Assembly: GCA_913778275.1 (NCBI GenBank)
Contig: CAJYWN010000012.1
Span: forward strand, 1 to 28,353
Length of the DNA: 28,353 bases
Source of the DNA: an uncultured Chryseobacterium sp.
GTDB lineage: Bacteria > Bacteroidota > Bacteroidia > Flavobacteriales > Weeksellaceae
Reading direction: 5' to 3'
Below the pieces are notes generated by a model. The model made no database searches. It saw nothing but the letters and a program-made list of their open reading frames with translations, and was not told the origin of the DNA. The translations under genes were made by a program, and so were the position numbers. How positions within the stretch are numbered: position 1 is the first letter of the stretch; the number at the start of each line of letters is the position of its first letter. Shown piece by piece: positions 15,190 to 22,460 of this stretch.

Positions 15190-18009
15190 GTGTTTTACGA
15201 TCATCAGCAGATAGAAAAAAAGTGGCAGAAATACTGGGAAGAAAATCAAACCTATAAAACTTCCGACAGCACAGATAAACCTAAATTTTATGTTCTCGAT
15301 ATGTTCCCTTATCCATCGGGTGCTGGGCTTCACGTTGGACATCCTCTCGGATATATTGCATCGGATATTTATGCGAGATATAAAAGACATCAGGGATTCA
15401 ATGTGCTGCATCCGGTAGGCTATGACAGTTTCGGGCTTCCTGCTGAGCAGTATGCAATCCAGACAGGGCAGCATCCTGCCGTAACTACCGAACAGAATAT
15501 CTCCAGATATGAAGAGCAGCTCAGAAAAATAGGCTTTTCTTTCGACTGGAGCAGAGAAGTAAGAACATCAGATCCTTCTTATTATAAATGGACGCAGTGG
15601 ATTTTCATTGAACTGTTCCATTCCTGGTACAATAAAAATACGGACAAGGCGGAGCCGATTTCCACTTTGGTCAAACATTTTGAACATAAAGGTACAGATG
15701 GTCTGAATGCCAATCAGACTGAAGAACTTCACTTTACTGCTGAAGAATGGAATACGGCTTCTGAAATGGATAAAGAAGATATTCTTTTGAATTATCGTCT
15801 GGCGTACCGGGCGGAAACTACCGTAAACTGGTGTCCTGCTCTTGGAACCGTGCTTGCAAACGATGAGGTAAAGGACGGGAAATCCGAAAGAGGAGGTTTT
15901 CCTGTTTTTCAAAAGAAAATGATGCAGTGGAGTATGAGAATCTCCGCATATTCCGAGAGATTGCTGCAAGGTCTGAAAAGTCTTGACTGGCCACAGCCTT
16001 TAAAAGATTCCCAGGAATACTGGATCGGAAAATCCCAGGGTGCCCAGGTGAAATTTGAAATTGAAGGCCACCCGGAAGAAACAATTGAAGTATTCACCAC
16101 GAGGCCTGATACTATTTTCGGAGCGACTTTTATGGTATTGGCTCCGGAAAATCCCTTGGTGGAAACCATCACCACTCCGGAACAAAAAGCTGAAGTTGAT
16201 GGCTACATCGAAGAAACATCCAAGAAGACGGAAAGAGATCGTATGGCGGATGTTAAAAATGTTTCGGGAGCTTTTACAGGAACTTATGCAATAAATCCAT
16301 TCAGCAACGAAAGGATGCCGGTTTATATTTCAGATTATGTTTTGATGGGTTACGGAACAGGAGCGGTAATGGCAGTTCCGGCTCACGATGAGCGCGATCA
16401 CAGATTTGCAAAGAAATTTAATTTAGAAATAAAAAAGGTTGTAGAGACTAATGAAGATATACAGGAGAAATCTTTCGATTCTAAAGATTCCGTTTGTGTA
16501 AACTCGGATTTTTTAAATGGACTGAAATATGATGAAGCTAAAGCTCTAATTATTTCTGCTATAGAAAAGAGAGGAATAGGGCACGGTACCACCAACTACA
16601 GACAGCGTGATGCGATTTTCTCCAGACAAAGATATTGGGGTGAGCCGGTTCCTATATATTATAAGGATGGAATGCCTTACGCATTGCCTGCCTCTGCACT
16701 GCCTCTGGAACTTCCTGAAGTTGAAAAATATTTGCCAACTGAAGACGGAGATCCCCCATTAGGAAATGCAAAAACTTTTGCATGGGACGAAGTAAATCAA
16801 AAAGTAGTTGATACGGATTTAATTGATCAGAAAACAATTTTTCCTTTAGAACTATCAACGATGCCAGGTTGGGCAGGAAGCTCATGGTATTTCTTACGAT
16901 ATATGGATCCGCATGACGAGAATGTTTTCGTTAAGAAAGATCTGGCAGATTACTGGGGACAGGTTGATCTGTATATCGGAGGAAGCGAACATGCGACCGG
17001 GCATTTGTTGTATTCAAGATTCTGGAATATGTTCTTGAAGGATAGGGGATATATTAACCATAATGAACCTTTTCAAAAACTGATCAATCAGGGAATGATT
17101 TTGGGGATGAGTGCGTTTGTTCATAGAATTGACGGAACCAGCCAATATGTTTCTAAGAATTTAGCAAAAGATTATCAGACCCAAAAGATCCACGTTGATA
17201 TATCATTGTTAAAAGGTACATCCGATGAATTGGATACGGAAGCGTTTAAAACATGGCGGCCGGATTATGCGGATGCAGAATTTATTTTTGAGGAAGGCGG
17301 AAAATTCATTACGGAACGTGAAGTTGAGAAAATGTCCAAATCAAAATACAATGTCGTAAACCCTGATGATATCTGTGAAGAATATGGAGCGGATGGTTTA
17401 AGATTGTATGAAATGTTCTTGGGACCGCTGGAGCAATCCAAGCCCTGGAATACCCAAGGTCTCAGCGGTGTATATGGTTTTCTTAAAAAATTCTGGAATT
17501 TATATTTTAATGGCGAAGTTTTTGAAGTGTCAGAAGAAGAGCCTACAAAAGCGGAATATAAAGTTTTGCATACCTTAATAAAGAAAGTGGTGTATGATAT
17601 TGAAAATTTCTCTTTCAATACATCTGTTTCTTCATTTATGATTGCGGTGAACGAATTACAAAAAATAAAATGCAATAAACGCAATATTTTGGAACCATTG
17701 GCCGTTATCATTTCTCCGTATGCGCCACACATCTGTGAGGAGCTTTGGAGTCTGCTCGGTTATAATAGCTCAATTGAGTTCGAAAAATTCCCGGTACTTA
17801 ACGAGGGTTATCTGGTAGAAGACGAATTCGCGTACCCGATCAGTATTAATGGAAAAACAAAACATAAATTATCATTGTCTGCACAGCTTTCTGTAAAAGA
17901 AGTGGAAGATCTGGTAATGCGGGACGAAAAAGTTCAGCAGTTTCTGGAAGGTAAAGCACCGAAGAAAATTATTGTGGTTCCTGGAAGAATTGTGAATATT
18001 GTAATTTAA
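15190..18009 (+). CDS. leuS: Leucine--tRNA ligase
   Basis: The 939-residue class I aminoacyl-tRNA synthetase attaches leucine to tRNA-Leu. The HIGH-type motif is HVGH (48-51) after MFPYPSGAGL, the editing domain carries FTTRPDTIFGATFMVLAPE and the GTGAVMAVPAHDERDHRFA stretch, and the second catalytic motif KMSKS is at 714-718, followed by the helical anticodon-binding domain and a short C-terminal domain ending KKIIVVPGRIVNIVI. The length fits bacterial LeuRS. The start is GTG at 15190: an in-frame TAA sits only twelve bases upstream (15178-15180), and the next Met (residue 38) would remove the domain start. A TATTTTTG box (15104-15111) lies upstream, but its TTTG is only 12 bases away. No terminator is evident after the stop. 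Confidence 0.96.
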   Translation: MFYDHQQIEKKWQKYWEENQTYKTSDSTDKPKFYVLDMFPYPSGAGLHVGHPLGYIASDIYARYKRHQGFNVLHPVGYDSFGLPAEQYAIQTGQHPAVTTEQNISRYEEQLRKIGFSFDWSREVRTSDPSYYKWTQWIFIELFHSWYNKNTDKAEPISTLVKHFEHKGTDGLNANQTEELHFTAEEWNTASEMDKEDILLNYRLAYRAETTVNWCPALGTVLANDEVKDGKSERGGFPVFQKKMMQWSMRISAYSERLLQGLKSLDWPQPLKDSQEYWIGKSQGAQVKFEIEGHPEETIEVFTTRPDTIFGATFMVLAPENPLVETITTPEQKAEVDGYIEETSKKTERDRMADVKNVSGAFTGTYAINPFSNERMPVYISDYVLMGYGTGAVMAVPAHDERDHRFAKKFNLEIKKVVETNEDIQEKSFDSKDSVCVNSDFLNGLKYDEAKALIISAIEKRGIGHGTTNYRQRDAIFSRQRYWGEPVPIYYKDGMPYALPASALPLELPEVEKYLPTEDGDPPLGNAKTFAWDEVNQKVVDTDLIDQKTIFPLELSTMPGWAGSSWYFLRYMDPHDENVFVKKDLADYWGQVDLYIGGSEHATGHLLYSRFWNMFLKDRGYINHNEPFQKLINQGMILGMSAFVHRIDGTSQYVSKNLAKDYQTQKIHVDISLLKGTSDELDTEAFKTWRPDYADAEFIFEEGGKFITEREVEKMSKSKYNVVNPDDICEEYGADGLRLYEMFLGPLEQSKPWNTQGLSGVYGFLKKFWNLYFNGEVFEVSEEEPTKAEYKVLHTLIKKVVYDIENFSFNTSVSSFMIAVNELQKIKCNKRNILEPLAVIISPYAPHICEELWSLLGYNSSIEFEKFPVLNEGYLVEDEFAYPISINGKTKHKLSLSAQLSVKEVEDLVMRDEKVQQFLEGKAPKKIIVVPGRIVNIVI

Positions 18010-18021
18010 ATAAAAATTAAC

Positions 18022-18158
18022 ATTGGCAAATTAAAAAAAATAAAGAGCTATATTTTTTAAATTTTTAATGTAATTGCTAATTTTGAGGATTATTGCCAAA
18101 AAAAGACAAAATAATTATAATATCAAAAGTGTATTAAAATTTTATTGTCAAAAAAAAC
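18022..18158 (+). repeat. Three related ATTGnC-plus-A-tract boxes upstream of exbB
   Basis: Boxes start at 18022 (ATTGGCAAATTAAAAAAAA), 18092 (ATTGCCAAAAAAAG) and 18144 (ATTGTCAAAAAAAAC). Each pairs an ATTGnC core with an A-tract, and all three lie 5' of the exbB promoter (18170-18199). They could be protein-binding sites or a bent, UP-like activating region. Chance is not excluded in such AT-rich DNA. The rest of the region 18010-18249 holds no gene. Confidence 0.4.
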
Positions 18159-18169
18159 AAAAATGTTTA

Positions 18170-18199
18170 TTTGAGACTCTTGGATTTTAATTAATTTTG
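18170..18199 (+). promoter_or_regulatory. Promoter of the exbB-exbD-exbD-tonB operon
   Basis: TTTG (18170-18173), an 18-base spacer, then TAATTTTG (18192-18199) is a full match to the Bacteroidota promoter. The leader to the exbB ATG at 18250 would be about 45 bases. Confidence 0.72.
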
Positions 18200-18249
18200 C
18201 CTTTAATTTACACCTTGTAAAATTTTAAAACAATATAATTTAGTTAAAT

Positions 18250-19113
18250 ATGGAAATGAATGTTTCAAAAAATGATGAGCAAGTAGTTGCTAGAAAAGCG
18301 GGAGGTTTAAACCCAGCTGTTATTATTCCTATTATCTTAGCTATAGGAATTTGTATTTATTTATTCGTTTTGGGTAGCCCTGGAAATTTTAAAGATGCTG
18401 AAAAACTAGGTGCAGGATCTGTAGCATTTTCAGATGTTGAAGGAAAAGACATTCACCCAGATTCTTTCTTAGGTATTATTTACAAAGGGGGAGTTATCGT
18501 ACCAATCTTGATTACTTTCATGCTTACGGTAATCGTGTTTTCAATTGAAAGAGCTTTAGTATTAGGAAGAGCTGCAGGAAAAGGTAACTTAGATAACTTC
18601 GTAATTCAGGTAAGAAGCCTATTGAACCAAAACAAAATTGATGAAGCTTTAGAAGAGTGCGACAGACAACAAGGTTCTGTTGGAAATGTAGTAAAAGAAG
18701 GTCTTACGACTTACAAAGCTTTATCTCATGATACTACGCTTAACAAAGAGCAAAAAATGGTAGCGCTTAATAAAGCAATCGAAGAAGCTACAACTCTTGA
18801 AATGCCAATGCTTGAGAAAAACATGATGATCCTTTCTACTTTAGGTACTGTTGCAACGTTAGTAGCACTTTTAGGTACGGTAATCGGGATGATTAAGGCG
18901 TTCTTCGCATTAGGTTCAGGAGGTGGTACTCCAGATGCTGCTGCACTTTCTACGGGTATTTCTGAAGCATTGATTAATACAGCTTTAGGTATTGGTACTT
19001 CAGCAATCGCTATCATCCTTTATAACTTCTTTACTTCTAAAATCGACGGATTAACTTATAAGATCGACGAGATCGCAATGAGTATCCAACAGTCTTTCGC
19101 TGAATTCAACTAA
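18250..19113 (+). CDS. exbB: ExbB / MotA-TolQ-ExbB proton channel protein
   Basis: The 287-residue protein is the multi-span subunit of the inner-membrane proton channel that energises TonB. Hydrophobic segments lie at about 22-44, 78-100, 187-217 and 232-260. The C-terminal MotA/TolQ/ExbB domain shows EMPMLEKNMMILSTLGTVATLVALLGTVIGMIKAF and the STGISEALINTALGIGTSAIAI stretch that lines the channel. The extra N-terminal membrane segment before the ExbB core, with a loop of about 30 residues, is normal for Bacteroidota members. A possible alternative start is the second Met (residue 3). It leads the operon, 61 bases before the first exbD, with a strong promoter at 18170-18199. Confidence 0.94.
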   Translation: MEMNVSKNDEQVVARKAGGLNPAVIIPIILAIGICIYLFVLGSPGNFKDAEKLGAGSVAFSDVEGKDIHPDSFLGIIYKGGVIVPILITFMLTVIVFSIERALVLGRAAGKGNLDNFVIQVRSLLNQNKIDEALEECDRQQGSVGNVVKEGLTTYKALSHDTTLNKEQKMVALNKAIEEATTLEMPMLEKNMMILSTLGTVATLVALLGTVIGMIKAFFALGSGGGTPDAAALSTGISEALINTALGIGTSAIAIILYNFFTSKIDGLTYKIDEIAMSIQQSFAEFN

Positions 19114-19174
19114 GAATTGTAGCAAAGAATTTGCACTAAGTAATAAGAAGTCTAATTAAAAATTATTAATAATA

Positions 19175-19783
19175 ATGGCGAGAGTCAAACCAAAAAGACA
19201 TGGAGTGGTAACGGATATGACGGCAATGTGTGATGTTGCTTTCCTACTGCTTACATTCTTTATCTTGACCACTCAGTTTAAAAAACCTGACGTGGAGCAG
19301 ATCAAACCGCCATCTTCAATATCAGAGAAGTTACTTCCTGATGCAAGTTTGATGACCATCAACGCTACACCGGACGGGAAATTCTATTTCCAGCCTGTTG
19401 AAAACGCATCAGAGAGATTACAGCTTTTAGACAATATGGGCAAAAAGTACGGTGTTACTTTTGACAACAAAGAAAAAGCTGCATTCCAGAAAGTACAGGC
19501 TATCGGGGTTCCTATGAACCAGCTGAAAAGCTATCTTGATTTGCCAGATGACGAGCAGAAAAATTTCAAGAGTCCCACAGGGATTCCTATGGATAGTACA
19601 AATAAGCAGTTGGTAGACTGGGTAAAAGAAAGTCTTGCCGTTAATCCTGATTACAAATTGGCGATTAAAGGAGACGTTACTACAGAATATCCTAAAGTGA
19701 AAAGCTTATTTGAGGGTTTAAGAGATATCGATTTTCTTAAATTTTGGTTGATTACATCACAAGAAGGTAAACCTAACGAATAA
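19175..19783 (+). CDS. exbD: ExbD/TolR biopolymer transport protein (first, longer type)
   Basis: The 202-residue protein is an ExbD subunit: a short basic cytoplasmic tail, one membrane segment (about 17-33) with MCDVAFLLLTFF carrying the proton-path Asp20, and a periplasmic domain. It differs from the second ExbD: it has a Cys next to the Asp, and a longer periplasmic part with a segment (about 80-150) containing MGKKYGVTFDNKEKAAFQKVQAIGV and DLPDDEQKNFKSP, not seen in its neighbour, before the usual NPDYKLAIKGD and YPKVKSLFEGLRD. It lies between exbB and the second exbD (12 bases downstream). Two unlike ExbDs per locus is usual in Flavobacteriia, and the two may form a mixed dimer inside the ExbB pentamer, which is inference. 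Confidence 0.92.
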   Translation: MARVKPKRHGVVTDMTAMCDVAFLLLTFFILTTQFKKPDVEQIKPPSSISEKLLPDASLMTINATPDGKFYFQPVENASERLQLLDNMGKKYGVTFDNKEKAAFQKVQAIGVPMNQLKSYLDLPDDEQKNFKSPTGIPMDSTNKQLVDWVKESLAVNPDYKLAIKGDVTTEYPKVKSLFEGLRDIDFLKFWLITSQEGKPNE

Positions 19784-19795
19784 TATCGATTAGAA

Positions 19796-20368
19796 ATGGC
19801 AGAAGTACAAGTACAGGAAAAAGGCGCCAAAGGCGGCAAGGTACGTTCCAAGAAACAGAGTACCAGAGTCGATATGACTCCGATGGTGGACTTGGGTTTT
19901 CTATTGATTACCTTCTTTATGTTCACAACCACATTCTCTAAACCGAATGTAATGGATTTGGGTCTTCCGGCAAAACCGAAAGACGAAACGAAAAAACCAC
20001 CTCCAACAGAAATTAAACTTTCTAACTCTATCTCTTTATTATTAGGGAAAGACAATAAGATTTTCTGGCACCAGCAGGACAACACTTCCTTAACAGACCA
20101 GAATCTTAATGAAACTACTTTCGATAGAGAGGGAATCAGAAAGGTTATTGAGCAGGCAAAAGCAAATGCAGCTGATAAATCCAAATTTACCGTGATTATC
20201 AAGCCTACTGACGATGCTGTATATAAAAACTTCGTAGATATTCTTGACGAAATGGCAATTACAAAAAGTGAGCAGTACGGTGTTACTGATCTTAAGCCTT
20301 GGGAAAAAGCCATTTATGATAGAAAGGTTGGGAATTCCGGAGCTGCCGCAGCACCGGCTACTAAGTAA
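19796..20368 (+). CDS. exbD: ExbD/TolR biopolymer transport protein (second type)
   Basis: The 190-residue protein is the second ExbD of the locus. A basic, Lys-rich N-terminus (about 8-24) is followed by RVDMTPMVDLGFLLITFFMF with Asp32 in the membrane segment (about 30-47). The periplasmic domain includes VIIKPTDDAVYKNFVDILDEM and YGVTDLKPWEK and ends in an Ala-rich tail. The sequence is much closer to the lone ExbD at 3750-4277 than to the ExbD gene immediately upstream (19175-19783), so the lone copy probably came from duplication of this gene. The gene lies 12 bases after the first exbD and 24 bases before tonB, in one transcript. Confidence 0.93.
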   Translation: MAEVQVQEKGAKGGKVRSKKQSTRVDMTPMVDLGFLLITFFMFTTTFSKPNVMDLGLPAKPKDETKKPPPTEIKLSNSISLLLGKDNKIFWHQQDNTSLTDQNLNETTFDREGIRKVIEQAKANAADKSKFTVIIKPTDDAVYKNFVDILDEMAITKSEQYGVTDLKPWEKAIYDRKVGNSGAAAAPATK

Positions 20369-20392
20369 CTTAAACCATAAAATTGTAAATCT

Positions 20393-21235
20393 ATGGCAAA
20401 CGAAAATGTATACGATTCAAATCTAACTTTAGATGAGATTGTATTTGAAAATAGAAACAAGGAATATGGTGCATACGATTTAAGACATCAGTACCCAAAA
20501 CTTCTGACAAAATCTTTCATCGTTGGTACAGCAATATTCCTCGTTGCGGCATTGTCTCCTTTTATTTATCTTACCATTAAGAGATTAACTGAACCACCTA
20601 AACAGGAAGTAAAGGCAGATTTAGTAGAAATTCTTCAGGAAGATAAAATTATTGAGCAGCCGAAAGAAGAAGAACCACCGCCACCACCTCCACCAAAAGA
20701 AGAGGAGAAAATTGAAATTATTCAGAACGTGGTTCCGGAGCCTGTAAAAGCTCCGAAAATTGAAACACCACCGCCGCCAATTTCTAAGCAGTTAGAAACA
20801 ACGACGGGTCTGGTAAATCAGGAAGGGGTAAAAGCTCCGGCTTATACACCTCCGCCGCCACCGCCATCAACAGGTACTAAAGCTTCAACAGCTGAGGTTA
20901 AGCCGCAGGTAAGTGATACTCAGGTATATACCGAGGTGGAGCAAACAGCTGAATTTCCTGGAGGTATTAATGCTTTTAGAAATAAAGTATCAAGTAACTT
21001 TGATGGTTCTGCAATGAACGGAGATGAAGGTACGGTAAAAGCTGAAGTTACTTTCGTTGTTGAAAGAGACGGTAGTATTACAGACGTGAAAGCGAGTGGA
21101 TCAAATTCAGATTTTAATGCAGAGGCGATCAGAACGATCAAGTCTATTAAAAATAAATGGACTCCTGCTAAAATCAACGGGCAATCTGTACGTTATAGAT
21201 TCAGATTACCTTTGACTATGAATTTTGAAGGATAA
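20393..21235 (+). CDS. tonB: TonB energy-transducing protein
   Basis: The 280-residue protein couples the proton motive force harvested by ExbB/ExbD to outer-membrane TonB-dependent receptors. It has a cytoplasmic N-terminus of about 40 residues with NRNKEYGAYDLRHQYPK (21-37), a motif common in Bacteroidota TonB proteins, a single membrane anchor (about 41-62), a Pro/Glu/Lys-rich periplasmic spacer (about 65-165, including runs such as EEPPPPPPPKEEEK and PPPPPPST), and a TonB C-terminal domain (about 188-280) with AEFPGGINAFRNKV, GTVKAEVTFVVERDGSITDV and the end KWTPAKINGQSVRYRFRLPLTMNF. It ends the exb operon and is followed by a strong terminator at 21257-21292. Confidence 0.94.
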   Translation: MANENVYDSNLTLDEIVFENRNKEYGAYDLRHQYPKLLTKSFIVGTAIFLVAALSPFIYLTIKRLTEPPKQEVKADLVEILQEDKIIEQPKEEEPPPPPPPKEEEKIEIIQNVVPEPVKAPKIETPPPPISKQLETTTGLVNQEGVKAPAYTPPPPPPSTGTKASTAEVKPQVSDTQVYTEVEQTAEFPGGINAFRNKVSSNFDGSAMNGDEGTVKAEVTFVVERDGSITDVKASGSNSDFNAEAIRTIKSIKNKWTPAKINGQSVRYRFRLPLTMNFEG

Positions 21236-21256
21236 TTTATCTTTAAATTATAATTA

Positions 21257-21292
21257 AAAAAGAGAAGCATATGCTTCTCTTTTTATTTTTTT
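21257..21292 (+). terminator. Rho-independent terminator after tonB
   Basis: A perfect inverted repeat (14 bases 21257-21270 with 21271-21284; the physical loop is the central GCATATGC) is followed by TTTTATTTTTTTT. It lies 21 bases after the tonB stop and only about 16 bases before the next gene. Confidence 0.88.
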
Positions 21293-21295
21293 TGG

Positions 21296-21303
21296 TATTT
21301 TTG
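21296..21303 (+). promoter_or_regulatory. Possible -7 element of the membrane-protein/PstS-like unit
   Basis: TATTTTTG matches TAnnTTTG immediately after the tonB terminator. The start site would then fall almost on the ATG at 21308, implying a near-leaderless mRNA. No -33 TTTG is at the right distance. Confidence 0.3.
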
Positions 21304-21307
21304 TTAT

Positions 21308-21505
21308 ATGATGTTCAACTGGTTATCCCTCGTCACGGGATTATTCTATATCGTTTTGGGAGTTGTGGTTATTCTCTACAAATTCTTTTTTACTATTCTG
21401 GAACCCGGAGTTGCATATGCCTTAGGAGCATTGCTTATCCTATACGGTATTTTCAGAATTTACAGAGCGATTTCAAAAATTAAAAATACGGATCATGAGA
21501 AATAG
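21308..21505 (+). CDS. Small membrane protein with two transmembrane segments
   Basis: The 65-residue protein starts MMFNWLSLVTGLFYIVLGVV, with two hydrophobic segments (about 6-29 and 34-54) and a short basic C-terminus (YRAISKIKNTDHEK), so both ends probably lie in the cytoplasm. I do not recognise a family. Its last 11 bases overlap the beginning of the next gene (21495), which is strong evidence that it is a real gene translated together with the PstS-like lipoprotein. Two adjacent ATG codons (21308 and 21311) could be used. It may anchor or assist the lipoprotein downstream; this is inference. Confidence 0.72.
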   Translation: MMFNWLSLVTGLFYIVLGVVVILYKFFFTILEPGVAYALGALLILYGIFRIYRAISKIKNTDHEK

Positions 21506-22367
21506 TATTAAAATCATAATGCTGTTCTTTCTTAGTATAATAGCTGTTGGTTGTAAAAAAGAAGAAAAATCCCCGTCCTATAATAAAGGGGAAATGACGA
21601 TTCTTACTGACGAATCCTTTAAAAGTGTTACAGAAGCTCTTGCAGAAGGATATATGATTAATTATCCTGAAACTAAAATAAAGGTAGTCACGAAAAAGGA
21701 AGATCTGGGGTTTATTGATCTATTGAATGATAAAGCAAGAATTGTAGTGATGTCAAGAGATTTGACTCCTGAAGAAATTAAAACTTATGAGGAAAGGGTA
21801 GACCTTAAATTTTTACCGGCAAGATTTGCAGCAGATGCTGTAGTTTTTGTTGTTCCTAAAAATTCTCCAAAAGAAAGTATTTCCATGGAGGAAATTACAA
21901 AAGGTATGGAGTCTGATGAAAAACAGTTTATTTTCGACGGAACCAACTCGAGTAATCTGAATTTCGTTGCACAGAAACTAAAAAAACAGCCTAAAGATTT
22001 AAAATTCTCCGTAATTCCCGGTAGTAAAAATATTATAGAAGAGCTAAACAAATACCCTGATAAAATCGGCGTTATCGGTCTTAATACTTTCAGTAGACCT
22101 TATGATAAAGAATCTGAACAGTTGAGAAGCATGGTTAAAATACTTCCTGTTGAATATAAAGGAAAGCAATATAATACCGATTTCGAAAACCTTAGAAAAA
22201 TGAATTATCCATTTACGAGAGTTTTATATTTTTTAACAAATGAAGGAAATTTTAATATTGCCAACGGCTTCATAAGATATTCCTGCACGCAGCTCGGACA
22301 GATGATTGTTCAGAAGGAAGGTCTGCAGCCTTATAATATCTACAGAAGAGAAGTGCAGATGCGTTAA
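21495..22367 (+). CDS. PstS-like substrate-binding lipoprotein
   Basis: The 290-residue protein resembles the phosphate-type periplasmic binding proteins (PBP-like domain 2). The N-terminus has a type II signal peptide with the lipobox IAVGC (lipidated Cys20) followed by KKEEKS. The mature part shows GEMTILTDESFKSVTEALAEGY (32-53) and two lobes with RIVVMSRDLTPEE, ADAVVFVVPKNSP and FIFDGTNSSNLNFVAQ, the position of the ligand loop in PstS. It ends in a region (YPFTRVLYFLTNEG... ANGFIRYSCTQLGQ) typical of such proteins. No permease, ATPase or phoU gene is nearby, so it is unlikely to feed a classical Pst ABC transporter here. It lies between the tonB operon and the TPR gene, an arrangement that suggests an envelope role. 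Confidence 0.78.
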   Translation: MRNSIKIIMLFFLSIIAVGCKKEEKSPSYNKGEMTILTDESFKSVTEALAEGYMINYPETKIKVVTKKEDLGFIDLLNDKARIVVMSRDLTPEEIKTYEERVDLKFLPARFAADAVVFVVPKNSPKESISMEEITKGMESDEKQFIFDGTNSSNLNFVAQKLKKQPKDLKFSVIPGSKNIIEELNKYPDKIGVIGLNTFSRPYDKESEQLRSMVKILPVEYKGKQYNTDFENLRKMNYPFTRVLYFLTNEGNFNIANGFIRYSCTQLGQMIVQKEGLQPYNIYRREVQMR

Positions 22368-22391
22368 AATATATTAAATTAATATGTTAGC

Positions 22392-22413
22392 CCAAAATAA
22401 ATCATTATTTTGG
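22392..22413. repeat. Inverted repeat between the PstS-like and TPR genes
   Basis: CCAAAATAA (22392-22400) and TTATTTTGG (22405-22413) form a perfect 9-base inverted repeat with a 4-base gap. There is no T-run after it, so it is not a canonical terminator. It could be an operator for the TPR gene 48 bases downstream. Confidence 0.45.
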
Positions 22414-22460
22414 TCTGAAAATTGTGTACAATATAAATCGAATTAGATTAGAAATATAAA

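Noticed and set aside
19651..20313. A 220-codon open frame on the minus strand.
   Set aside because: It lies opposite the end of the first exbD and most of the second, both with clear family motifs. It is a shadow frame.
20690..20870. Pro-coding CCA/CCG-rich runs that look like a DNA repeat.
   Set aside because: They encode the proline-rich periplasmic spacer of TonB and need no other explanation.
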